Below, piece after piece: positions 58,035 to 64,000 of a DNA stretch of 64,000 bases. The notes beneath the pieces were generated by a model that was not told where the DNA came from, searched no databases, and was given only the letters and a program-made list of their open reading frames with translations. The first letter of the stretch is position 1. Each line of letters starts with the position of its first letter. The position numbers and the translations under genes were made by a program. Origin of the DNA: Phytopseudomonas punonensis (lineage in GTDB: Bacteria > Pseudomonadota > Gammaproteobacteria > Pseudomonadales > Pseudomonadaceae); assembly GCF_900142655.1 (NCBI RefSeq), contig NZ_FRBQ01000001.1, forward strand, positions 374,115 to 438,114, given 5' to 3'.

Positions 58035-58745
58035 TCAAGTCAGCAGCACATCCAGACGCCGTACTACCTCAATCCCCTGCGGCGAGATATCCACGCCATA
58101 GGCCAGCACCTCGACGCCCGCACTCACCGCGTCGGTCAGAACCGTCGCGTAGGCCGGGTCAATTTCCTTGGCAGGCCGCACGGCCTCGATACCCGACAGA
58201 TTGACGCAATACAACTGCACGGCGCGCACGCCACTGCGCGCCAGGGCTGCCAGCTCGCGCAGGTGCTTGGCGCCGCGCTCGGTGCGCGCGTCGGGAAAGG
58301 CGGCCACGGCGCTGTCGGCAAAGCCCAGGGTCACGCTCTTCACCTCGACGAAAGCCACGCCACTCGGATATTCCAGGCAAAAGTCCACCCGGCTGCGCTC
58401 CACGCCATATGGCACTTCACGGCGCAAGGCGCTGAAACCGGCCAGCTCGGGAATCAACCCGGCACGCAGTGCTTCTTCGACCAGGGCGTTGGCTCGCGCG
58501 GTGTTGATGCAGGCCAGGCGCCCATGGGGCGTCTCGCCGACTTCCCAGGTTCCCGGCAGCTTACGCTTGGGATCACTGGAGCGACTGAACCACACCCGGC
58601 AACCCTCGCTCATGCAGTTGAGCATCGAGCCGGTGTTCGGACAGTGGATGGTCAGCAACTCGCCGCCAGCGGTTTCGATATCGGCGAGAAAGCGCTTGTA
58701 ACGGCGCAGCAGCCGGGCTTCTTCGAGGGGCGGATCAAACTGCAT
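58035..58745 (-). CDS. sfsA: SfsA-family DNA/RNA-binding protein (sugar fermentation stimulation)
   Basis: 236 residues: [50 protein letters not shown], and a nuclease-like core [20 protein letters not shown] (Asp...Glu-x-Lys, the PD-(D/E)XK pattern). [16 protein letters not shown] follows. Function in vivo is poorly known; nucleic-acid binding or nuclease activity is suggested by the fold. Its ATG overlaps the aminotransferase stop by 11 bases. Confidence 0.95.
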   Translation of the reverse strand: MQFDPPLEEARLLRRYKRFLADIETAGGELLTIHCPNTGSMLNCMSEGCRVWFSRSSDPKRKLPGTWEVGETPHGRLACINTARANALVEEALRAGLIPELAGFSALRREVPYGVERSRVDFCLEYPSGVAFVEVKSVTLGFADSAVAAFPDARTERGAKHLRELAALARSGVRAVQLYCVNLSGIEAVRPAKEIDPAYATVLTDAVSAGVEVLAYGVDISPQGIEVVRRLDVLLT

Positions 58746-59916
58746 CGGGCTGCCAGCTCTTCAGGCCACGGGCAATCCGCTCGACCGCTTCTTCCAGGCG
58801 CGGCAGGCTTTGGGTATAGGCGAAACGCACATGGTGGCCGGCCTGGTGACGACCGAAGTCCAGGCCTGGCGTGAAGGCGACGTGCTCGGTTTCCAGGAAA
58901 TGCTGGCAGAAGGCATAGGCGTCGCCACCAAAGGCGCTGACATCGGCATACAGATAGAAGGCCCCCTCGGGCTCGACGGCAATACCAAAGCCGAGTTCGC
59001 GTAAGGCCGGCAACAGAAAGTCGCGGCGCTCGGCGAAAGCGGCGCGACGCTCCTCGAAGATGGCCATCGACTCCGGCTGGAAGCAAGCCAACGCCGCATG
59101 CTGAGCCATGCTCGGCGCGCTGATATAGAGGTTCTGCGCCAGCTTCTCCAGGTCCGCCACCGCCTCTTCAGGCGCCACCAGCCAGCCCAGGCGCCAGCCG
59201 GTCATGCCGAAATACTTGGAGAAGCTGTTGAGTACGAAAGCGTCGTTATCCACCTCAAGCACGCTGCTGGCGTCAACGCCGTAGGTCAGGCCGTGGTAGA
59301 TCTCATCGACCACCATATGGCCGCCCCGCGCTTTCAGCGCTGCGCACAGTGCTGCCAGCTCGGCAGCGCTGAGCAGCGTGCCGGTCGGGTTGGCAGGCGA
59401 CGCCAGCAAGGCGCCGACGCTGTCTCCATTCCAGTACTCGGCGACGCTTTCGGGGGTGAGCTGATAACGCTGCTCGGGGCCGACCGGCACCAACTGCGCC
59501 GCACCTTCCACCAGGCGCAGAAAGTGGCGATTGCACGGGTAGCCCGGATCGGCCAGCAACCAGTGTTTGCCGGGGTCGACCAACAGGCTCGCGGCCAGCA
59601 GCAAGGCACCGGAGCCTCCCGGCGTGATGAGGATGCGCTGCGGGTCTATGCTCAGCCGATAGCGCTGCGCGTAGAAACCGGCAATCGCCTCGCGCAAGGC
59701 CGGCAAACCGCGGGCGGCGGTGTAACGGGTATGGCCGGCAGCAAGCGCGGCCTGACCAGCGGCAACGACGGGCGCGGCGGTGGTGAAATCCGGCTCGCCG
59801 ATCTCCAGATGGATGACGTCATGCCCCTCGGCCTGCAACTGGTTGGCCCGCGCCAGCAGCGCCATCACGTGGAACGGTTCGATCGCGCGGCTACGCGCAC
59901 TGTAGGGCTGGGCCAT
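58735..59916 (-). CDS. Pyridoxal-phosphate aminotransferase, class I
   Basis: 393 residues of fold type [18 protein letters not shown] near the start, [52 protein letters not shown], the PLP lysine in [16 protein letters not shown], and a C-terminal Arg motif HVRFAYTQS. It resembles aspartate/aromatic or alanine-type aminotransferases; the amino donor cannot be set from sequence. Conserved upstream of sfsA in pseudomonads, divergent from dksA. Confidence 0.93.
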   Translation of the reverse strand: MAQPYSARSRAIEPFHVMALLARANQLQAEGHDVIHLEIGEPDFTTAAPVVAAGQAALAAGHTRYTAARGLPALREAIAGFYAQRYRLSIDPQRILITPGGSGALLLAASLLVDPGKHWLLADPGYPCNRHFLRLVEGAAQLVPVGPEQRYQLTPESVAEYWNGDSVGALLASPANPTGTLLSAAELAALCAALKARGGHMVVDEIYHGLTYGVDASSVLEVDNDAFVLNSFSKYFGMTGWRLGWLVAPEEAVADLEKLAQNLYISAPSMAQHAALACFQPESMAIFEERRAAFAERRDFLLPALRELGFGIAVEPEGAFYLYADVSAFGGDAYAFCQHFLETEHVAFTPGLDFGRHQAGHHVRFAYTQSLPRLEEAVERIARGLKSWQPDAV

Positions 59917-60247
59917 GAAGGGTGCCTTGAGCTACTTATAAAGGTGGAATTCTATCAGGAGCACCCGGTCATACCGTGCCAACGCACCACTGAAATACGT
60001 GTTTACACTGCGACTGCAAAAGTCCGTTCGGCAGATAGCGCATAGCCTTCGGAGGCCTTCCAGGCCCCCTCGCAGAGCCGCTAACGATGCTCTATCGGAC
60101 CAAGACGCACAACCGCGACATCCAGAGCTGGCGCGGCATGAGTCGATCTGGTAAGTTCGCCGGCTTGCAGTCGCAGGGCCGTTATTGTAAACGGCAAAGG
60201 ACACATTCCCTGCGCAGTGGATTAGAGAGATTGAGAGGCGGTCATCC
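59917..60247. other. Promoter region between the aminotransferase and dksA
   Basis: 331 bases without a supportable gene. It should hold the divergent promoters of both neighbours and a long dksA 5' leader; TTATTGTAAAC near 60180-60192 is the best -10-like segment, but I could not assign a convincing -35. No repeat or terminator seen. Confidence 0.4.
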
Positions 60248-60691
60248 ATGCCCACCAAAGCAAAAGCAACAACTGGCCAATTGATTCGTGGCTTCGAACC
60301 CTACAAGGAAACAAAGGGCGAGGAGTACATGAGCGAGGCGATGCGCGCCCACTTCACCAGCATCCTGAATAAATGGAAGCTGGAACTGATGCAGGAAGTC
60401 GATCGTACGGTGCACCACATGCAGGACGAGGCAGCCAACTTCCCGGACCCGGCAGACCGTGCCAGCCAGGAAGAAGAGTTCAGCCTGGAACTGCGTGCCC
60501 GTGACCGCGAGCGCAAGCTGATCAAAAAGATCGACGAAACGCTGCAGTTGATCGAAGACGAAGACTACGGCTGGTGCGATTCCTGTGGCGTCGAGATCGG
60601 CATCCGCCGTCTGGAAGCCCGCCCCACCGCCACCCTTTGCATCGACTGCAAAACCCTGGCGGAAATCAAGGAAAAACAGGTCGGCTCCTGA
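60248..60691 (+). CDS. dksA: RNA polymerase-binding transcription factor DksA
   Basis: DksA enters the RNA polymerase secondary channel and works with ppGpp to control rRNA and stress genes. 147 residues: a coiled coil (about 30-105) with the acidic tip FPDPADRASQEEEFSLELR, then the four-Cys zinc finger CDSCG ... CIDCK. Start ATG 60248 (MPTKAKATTG) gives a family-typical length. A terminator follows directly and gluQ lies just beyond, as in other gamma-proteobacteria. Confidence 0.98.
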   Translation: MPTKAKATTGQLIRGFEPYKETKGEEYMSEAMRAHFTSILNKWKLELMQEVDRTVHHMQDEAANFPDPADRASQEEEFSLELRARDRERKLIKKIDETLQLIEDEDYGWCDSCGVEIGIRRLEARPTATLCIDCKTLAEIKEKQVGS

Positions 60692-60700
60692 GTCGACTGA

Positions 60701-60730
60701 ACGGGGCGCTTAGGCGCCCCGTTTCGTTTC
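60701..60730 (+). terminator. Intrinsic terminator of dksA
   Basis: A 9-bp stem ACGGGGCGC / GCGCCCCGT with a 4-base loop, followed by TTCGTTTC. Some transcripts may read on into gluQ, whose start is 29 bases after the stem. Confidence 0.75.
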
Positions 60731-60750
60731 GCCTGTTTGAACATCCCACC

Positions 60751-61638
60751 ATGCAAAACACCGCCTATATCGGTCGCTTCGCCCCCACGCCAAGTGGCTA
60801 TCTACACTTCGGCTCGCTGGTCGCTGCCCTCGCCTCCTACCTCGATGCCCGCTCCGTTGGCGGCCGCTGGCTGCTGCGCATGGAAGACCTCGACCCGCCC
60901 CGGGAAGCACCCGGCGCGCAGGATGCGATTCTGCACACGCTGGAACGCTACGGCCTGCACTGGGACGGCGAACTGGTACGCCAAAGCCAGCGCCATGCCG
61001 AGTACGAAGCGTTGGTGCAGCGTTTGTTCGACCAGGGCCTGGCATACGCCTGCACCTGCTCACGCAAACAGCTGGAAGGCAGCGGCGGCATCTATCCGGG
61101 TTACTGCGCCAATGCCGGCCACGGCCGCCACGACGCCGCCATCCGCCTGCGCGTGCCACAGCTGACCTACCGCTTCACCGACCGCGTACAGGGCGAGTAC
61201 AGCCAGCACCTGGGCAGGGAAGTCGGCGACTTCGTGATCTGTCGCCGTGATGGTTTGTACGCCTACCAGCTGGCCGTGGTGCTCGACGATGCCTGGCAAG
61301 GCATCAACAACGTGGTGCGCGGCGCCGACCTGCTCGACTCGACGCCGCGTCAGCTCTACCTGCAGGAGCTGCTCGGCTTCTCGCAGCCACGCTACCTGCA
61401 CGTACCGCTGATCATCCAGCCCGACGGCCACAAGCTGGGCAAGTCCTATCGCTCGCCACCCCTGCCCGGCGACCAGGCCACCGCGCTGCTGATCCGCGCC
61501 CTGCGCGCCCTTGGCCAGCCCACGCCGAGCGAGCTGGCAGCGGCCAGCGCCGAAGAGTTGCTGCAGTGGAGCGCCAGGCACTGGAATGCCGATCTCATCC
61601 CCCGTAGCCGTACCCTGGCAGAAAGTCAGTTGCGCTGA
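60751..61638 (+). CDS. gluQ: Glutamyl-Q tRNA(Asp) synthetase
   Basis: GluQ-RS attaches glutamate to queuosine in the anticodon of tRNA-Asp. The 295 residues are a truncated GluRS: GRFAPTPSGYLHFGSLVAAL (HIGH-type motif), RMEDLDPPRE, a zinc site with CTCSR ... YPGYC, and KLGKS in place of KMSKS. There is no anticodon-binding domain, as expected for the family. ATG 60751 lies beyond the dksA terminator; longer frames overlapping dksA are rejected. Confidence 0.96.
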   Translation: MQNTAYIGRFAPTPSGYLHFGSLVAALASYLDARSVGGRWLLRMEDLDPPREAPGAQDAILHTLERYGLHWDGELVRQSQRHAEYEALVQRLFDQGLAYACTCSRKQLEGSGGIYPGYCANAGHGRHDAAIRLRVPQLTYRFTDRVQGEYSQHLGREVGDFVICRRDGLYAYQLAVVLDDAWQGINNVVRGADLLDSTPRQLYLQELLGFSQPRYLHVPLIIQPDGHKLGKSYRSPPLPGDQATALLIRALRALGQPTPSELAAASAEELLQWSARHWNADLIPRSRTLAESQLR

Positions 61639-61690
61639 GCGCCGCTAACGGGCAGCCTTGCGCCCCCCCATCCATGCTCAGGAATCCGCC

Positions 61691-62221
61691 ATGCGCGCCC
61701 AGCTCGAAGAACTCATCAGGAAAATCAGCTCGGGCTGCCTGCCGCAGGCCGAAATCAGCCGCATCGCCGACGAAGCCGCCCAGGCCTATGCCGACCCCGC
61801 CGCCTTCCTGGCCGCCAACCCGGACATCAATTACGACGACAGTTTCCCCATTCCCCTGGGCGAGTGGATGGTGGTCGGCAACCTGCCGGAGACCGTGCTG
61901 TTCCAGGCCGACAGCTATGAGGAGCTGTTCAGCCAGATCACCGAGTCGTTTGGCGCCGAAGTGAGCTTCGTGCTCACCGCCAAGCAACTGAAAAAGGTCG
62001 AGCCGCTCAAGGCGCTCAATCGCATTCAGGTGCAGCTCGGCAGCCTGTCGAAGGAAACCCAGGGCTACGTGCTGGTCGACTTCAGCGAACCGCTGGATGA
62101 CGAGCTGCAGGCCGTGCTGGTGTACACCACCGACCTGCTGCGGGTGCTGGAGCTGGCGGTCGAGATCGGTATCTATGCGGCGCCCGCGTACGAGGCGCTG
62201 AAGGCCGCGCAGGCCGAGTAG
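61691..62221 (+). CDS. Uncharacterised acidic protein
   Basis: 176 residues that I do not recognise. The sequence is acidic and leucine-rich, with no signal peptide, membrane segment or Cys cluster: an N-terminal helix (RAQLEELIRKISSGCLPQAE), PIPLGEWMVVGNLP, LFSQITESFGAEVSFVLTAKQ, QGYVLVDFSEPLDDELQAVL and a C-terminal amphipathic helix. CAGGAATC precedes ATG 61691; codon use and composition are like those of its neighbours. In P. aeruginosa cbrA follows gluQ, so this gene sits where cbrA would be expected. Confidence 0.8.
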   Translation: MRAQLEELIRKISSGCLPQAEISRIADEAAQAYADPAAFLAANPDINYDDSFPIPLGEWMVVGNLPETVLFQADSYEELFSQITESFGAEVSFVLTAKQLKKVEPLKALNRIQVQLGSLSKETQGYVLVDFSEPLDDELQAVLVYTTDLLRVLELAVEIGIYAAPAYEALKAAQAE

Positions 62222-62231
62222 CGCCTTACCA

Positions 62232-62265
62232 ACCCGGGTATCGCTTCGCTCGACCCAGGCTACGG
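62232..62265. repeat. CCCGGGTATCGCTTCGCTCG-type palindrome
   Basis: ACCCGGGTATCGCTTCGCTC followed by GACCCAGGCTAC, the same word as in the repeats at 57953-58029, between the converging uncharacterised gene and lipase gene. May act as a transcript-end hairpin. Confidence 0.55.
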
Positions 62266-62269
62266 CGCT

Positions 62270-63172
62270 TTACAGGCCGGCGTCGTGCAGCCGGCGCAGG
62301 TGCTCGATATACAGGCCGACCGGGTCGACGCCCTCGCCAACCCGGCCGAAGTGCTGGTTGACGATGTCCAGGTGGTCGAGCGGATAGTCGTCGCGGATCA
62401 CCTTGCCCAGATGCGAGCTGACCCGTCCGACCATGCCATCGCACTGCCCGGCCTCACGCACGAAGGTGCGTGCAAAGCGCCTGCAGAACCAGTTCGACGG
62501 ATCACGACGATTGCCACCCTGATCGGTGATACCCGGCTGCAGGGTGCCGGACCAGGAGTAATAGCGTACGCCGTTGACCTCCTCCGGCCCGTCTTCGCCC
62601 CAGGTCGAGGGCAGGCCCTGCGGGTACTGATGGTTGAAGATGCCCACGCCCTCGGTGGTCAGCGAACGATGGGCAGCGACGGCGTTGATCGGCAGGGAGG
62701 CACCGCGTAACCCACCATCGAGCAGGGTGAACAACCGCGCCAGCATATGGGTGCCCATGCGCATCAGCAGGCTGCGCAAACTGTTCGAGGCGTATTTGCG
62801 CTCCAGGTAATCGGCCAGCTCGGAGCCCTGGTTGGGGCCGGCCACCGAGGTGACCGAGGCAACCCATTCGGGTCGATGGGCAGCAGCGTAGCGGCATACC
62901 AGCGCGCCCTGGCTATGGCCGATCAGGTGCACCTTTTGCGCGCCACTGCGCCGCCGCGCATCGGCAATCTGCAGCAGCAATTGCTCACCTCGCAACTCAG
63001 TGGCGTGCACCGGCGACAGACGCGCCGGGTATACGTCCACACCCTGATTACGCAGCGCGGTGGTGATGCCATACCAGTAGTCCATCCCGCACAGCCTGAC
63101 GAAGCCCAACATGCCGGGCACCAGCACCAGTGGATACCGGGGAACTGCGCGATAACCCTTTTCAGCTTCCAT
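62270..63172 (-). CDS. Lipase/esterase of the Pseudomonas triacylglycerol lipase family, without signal peptide
   Basis: 300-residue alpha/beta hydrolase: YPLVLVPGMLGF (oxyanion region), the nucleophile elbow LIGHSQGAL, CDGMVGRVSSHLGKVIRDDY, and LDHLDIVNQHF with the catalytic His. These are family I lipase hallmarks. No Sec signal is present from ATG 63172 (MEAEKGYRAV) or from the longer frame start at 63208. The second Cys of the secreted relatives' disulfide (before SSHLG) is Val here, which fits a cytoplasmic enzyme. No foldase gene is adjacent. Confidence 0.88.
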   Translation of the reverse strand: MEAEKGYRAVPRYPLVLVPGMLGFVRLCGMDYWYGITTALRNQGVDVYPARLSPVHATELRGEQLLLQIADARRRSGAQKVHLIGHSQGALVCRYAAAHRPEWVASVTSVAGPNQGSELADYLERKYASNSLRSLLMRMGTHMLARLFTLLDGGLRGASLPINAVAAHRSLTTEGVGIFNHQYPQGLPSTWGEDGPEEVNGVRYYSWSGTLQPGITDQGGNRRDPSNWFCRRFARTFVREAGQCDGMVGRVSSHLGKVIRDDYPLDHLDIVNQHFGRVGEGVDPVGLYIEHLRRLHDAGL

Positions 63173-63316
63173 TGGAGCGTTACCTTCTGAGCGAATAGTC
63201 AGGTGCAATGCGCATCATGACCGTCGATGGCCACTATCGAGCCATTCGACTTCATCCCTGACTGCCTCGCCCCTAGCATGGTTCCGTGAAACACCGAATG
63301 CGAGACGAGGTACACC

Positions 63317-63451
63317 ATGAAAGCCCTGACGATTACCCTACTGCTGAGCCTGCTCAGCGCCCAGGTGATGGCCCTGCCCAGCCGAAGCCCATCGCCGATC
63401 CTCGGCGAAGCCTTGGACAGCAGCCAGCTGCAAGCGCCCATCGGGCAGTGA
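63317..63451 (+). CDS. Small exported peptide (44 residues), function unknown
   Basis: A short frame opening MKALTITLLLSLLSAQVMA, a textbook Sec signal with a cleavage site near residue 19. It is followed by about 25 residues rich in Pro, Ser and Leu and ending APIGQ. GAGG lies six bases before the ATG, and the spacing and codon use look real. It has no Cys, so it is not a lipoprotein. It lies 99 bases before osmE and may share its promoter region. No family recognised. Confidence 0.6.
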   Translation: MKALTITLLLSLLSAQVMALPSRSPSPILGEALDSSQLQAPIGQ

Positions 63452-63550
63452 TGCCAACGGCCGGGCACAGGCTCACCTGATTTAAGCCGAACTTAATTCC
63501 CTGACCCAGGCTCAGAAAAATGGTCTGGTTCATCACAAGGGAAATTAACC

Positions 63551-63904
63551 ATGTTCAAGCAAAGCCTGGGTGCCGCATGCGTATTGGCCGTTCTGACCGG
63601 CTGTGCCGGCAAGCCTGAGAATCCGGTCGACCACATCACCTTCCGCAATGAGCCGCTGGTCAAGCAGGTGGAAAAGGACATGACCAAGTCCACCGTGCTG
63701 GAGCTGGGCGGCCCACCCTCCTCGGAAATCAACCGCACCGTAGTACCGGGCACCTGCAACAACTACATCCTCAACAAGGATGGCAAGGAGCAGCCCTACT
63801 ACGTCGCGTTCAACTCCGCCGACCGCGTGGAGAGCAAAGGCTTCCTGACCTGCGAGCAGATGGAAATAAACCAGCGCGAACGCGCCCGTGGCAACGGCAT
63901 CTGA
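63551..63904 (+). CDS. osmE: Osmotically inducible lipoprotein OsmE
   Basis: 117-residue lipoprotein of the SmpA/OmlA fold with lipobox LTGC (Cys18). VEKDMTKSTVLELGGPPSSE, GTCNNYILNKDGKEQPYYVAF and KGFLTCEQME align with E. coli OsmE, including the two Cys of the mature domain. It is probably anchored in the outer membrane and induced by osmotic or stationary stress (known for E. coli, inferred here). A strong terminator follows. Confidence 0.93.
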   Translation: MFKQSLGAACVLAVLTGCAGKPENPVDHITFRNEPLVKQVEKDMTKSTVLELGGPPSSEINRTVVPGTCNNYILNKDGKEQPYYVAFNSADRVESKGFLTCEQMEINQRERARGNGI

Positions 63905-63923
63905 TTGCCAGCAGCCTGAAATG

Positions 63924-63958
63924 AAAAATGCCCGCCTCCCAGGAGAGCGGGCATTTTT
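63924..63958. terminator. Intrinsic terminator of osmE
   Basis: A 12-bp stem AAAAATGCCCGC / GCGGGCATTTTT with an 11-base loop, giving T5 on either strand. Confidence 0.9.
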
Positions 63959-63968
63959 ATATCCCCCC

Positions 63969-64000
63969 AAAACCTGCTTATGACCTTGCGAGCTAGAGCA
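63969..64000. mobile_element. Start of another MITE-like element, cut by the window edge (copy E)
   Basis: The last 32 bases (AAACCTGCTTATGACC then TTGCGAGCTAGAGCA) match the left end of the element at 51106 at most positions, including all of GCGAGCTAGAGC. Truncated by the window. Confidence 0.5.

Overview
The window is a gene-dense (about 62-65% G+C by eye), syntenic piece of a Pseudomonas chromosome. The orders carB-carA-dapB-dnaJ-dnaK-grpE-recN-fur-omlA-rnfH-ratA-smpB-lld, proA-nadD-rsfS-rlmH-mrdA-rodA-mltB-rlpA-dacA-ybeD-lipB-lipA and aminotransferase-sfsA / dksA-gluQ are those of pseudomonads. The replacement of an lldE-type gene by an E. coli-type dld, the CitMHS transporter and the local repeats point away from P. 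aeruginosa itself, perhaps towards the P. mendocina/alcaligenes/stutzeri side. No rRNA, tRNA, CRISPR array, prophage or complete insertion sequence was found.

Layout. 1-4441: carbamoyl-phosphate synthase (carB cut by the window edge, carA with a TTG start and an attenuator-like leader) and dapB. 4453-8426: the dnaJ/dnaK/grpE chaperone cluster with two sigma-32 promoters. 8485-12813: recN with a LexA box, fur/omlA diverging from a shared promoter region, rnfH-ratA and smpB. 12901-18670: L- and D-lactate use (lldR, lldP, lldD, dld) with an LldR operator. 18671-23615: regulators (Lrp, LysR), a small membrane protein, a globin, RluE, RidA and lipA. 23696-33942: an eleven-gene minus-strand block for lipoylation, rod-shape peptidoglycan synthesis and remodelling, ribosome-associated factors, NAD and proline synthesis; several junctions overlap by 1 or 4 bases. 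34186-44706: accessory envelope and transport genes, including a DedA-PAP2 fusion, a Lon-domain gene with lrgAB, a MORN-repeat lipoprotein fused to a C13-type peptidase, a citrate-type transporter, a Ca2+/H+ antiporter and an adenine/adenosine deaminase. 45145-49917: copper-type proteins (PCu(A)C, PepSY, DUF2946) and a LysR/monooxygenase/quinone-reductase group. 50213-57939: a heme-uptake locus, with phuSTUV diverging from phuR across a Fur-box-like site and a frameshifted ChaN-family gene at its end. 58035-64000: sfsA, aminotransferase, dksA, gluQ, an uncharacterised gene, a cytoplasmic-looking lipase, a tiny exported peptide and OsmE.

Mobile and repeat content consists of small non-coding palindromic elements. 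One family has 18-bp terminal inverted repeats (perfect in the copy at 51106-51317; deleted or divergent copies at 25971, 42226 and the right window edge). In all three copies bounded by a gene, the element end overlaps that gene's TAA stop codon. A second element (39075-39302) has different ends but shares internal segments. There are also scattered GTAGGGTGG-type and CCCGGGT-type palindromes.

The observations most worth following are the stop-codon-abutting elements, an exact 11-nt copy of the LldR operator core inside lldP in a run of rare codons, the carA leader ORF spanning a terminator, the MORN-C13 lipoprotein, a sigma-32 promoter that contains the grpE stop codon, and an A9 tract before the SPOR domain of rlpA.
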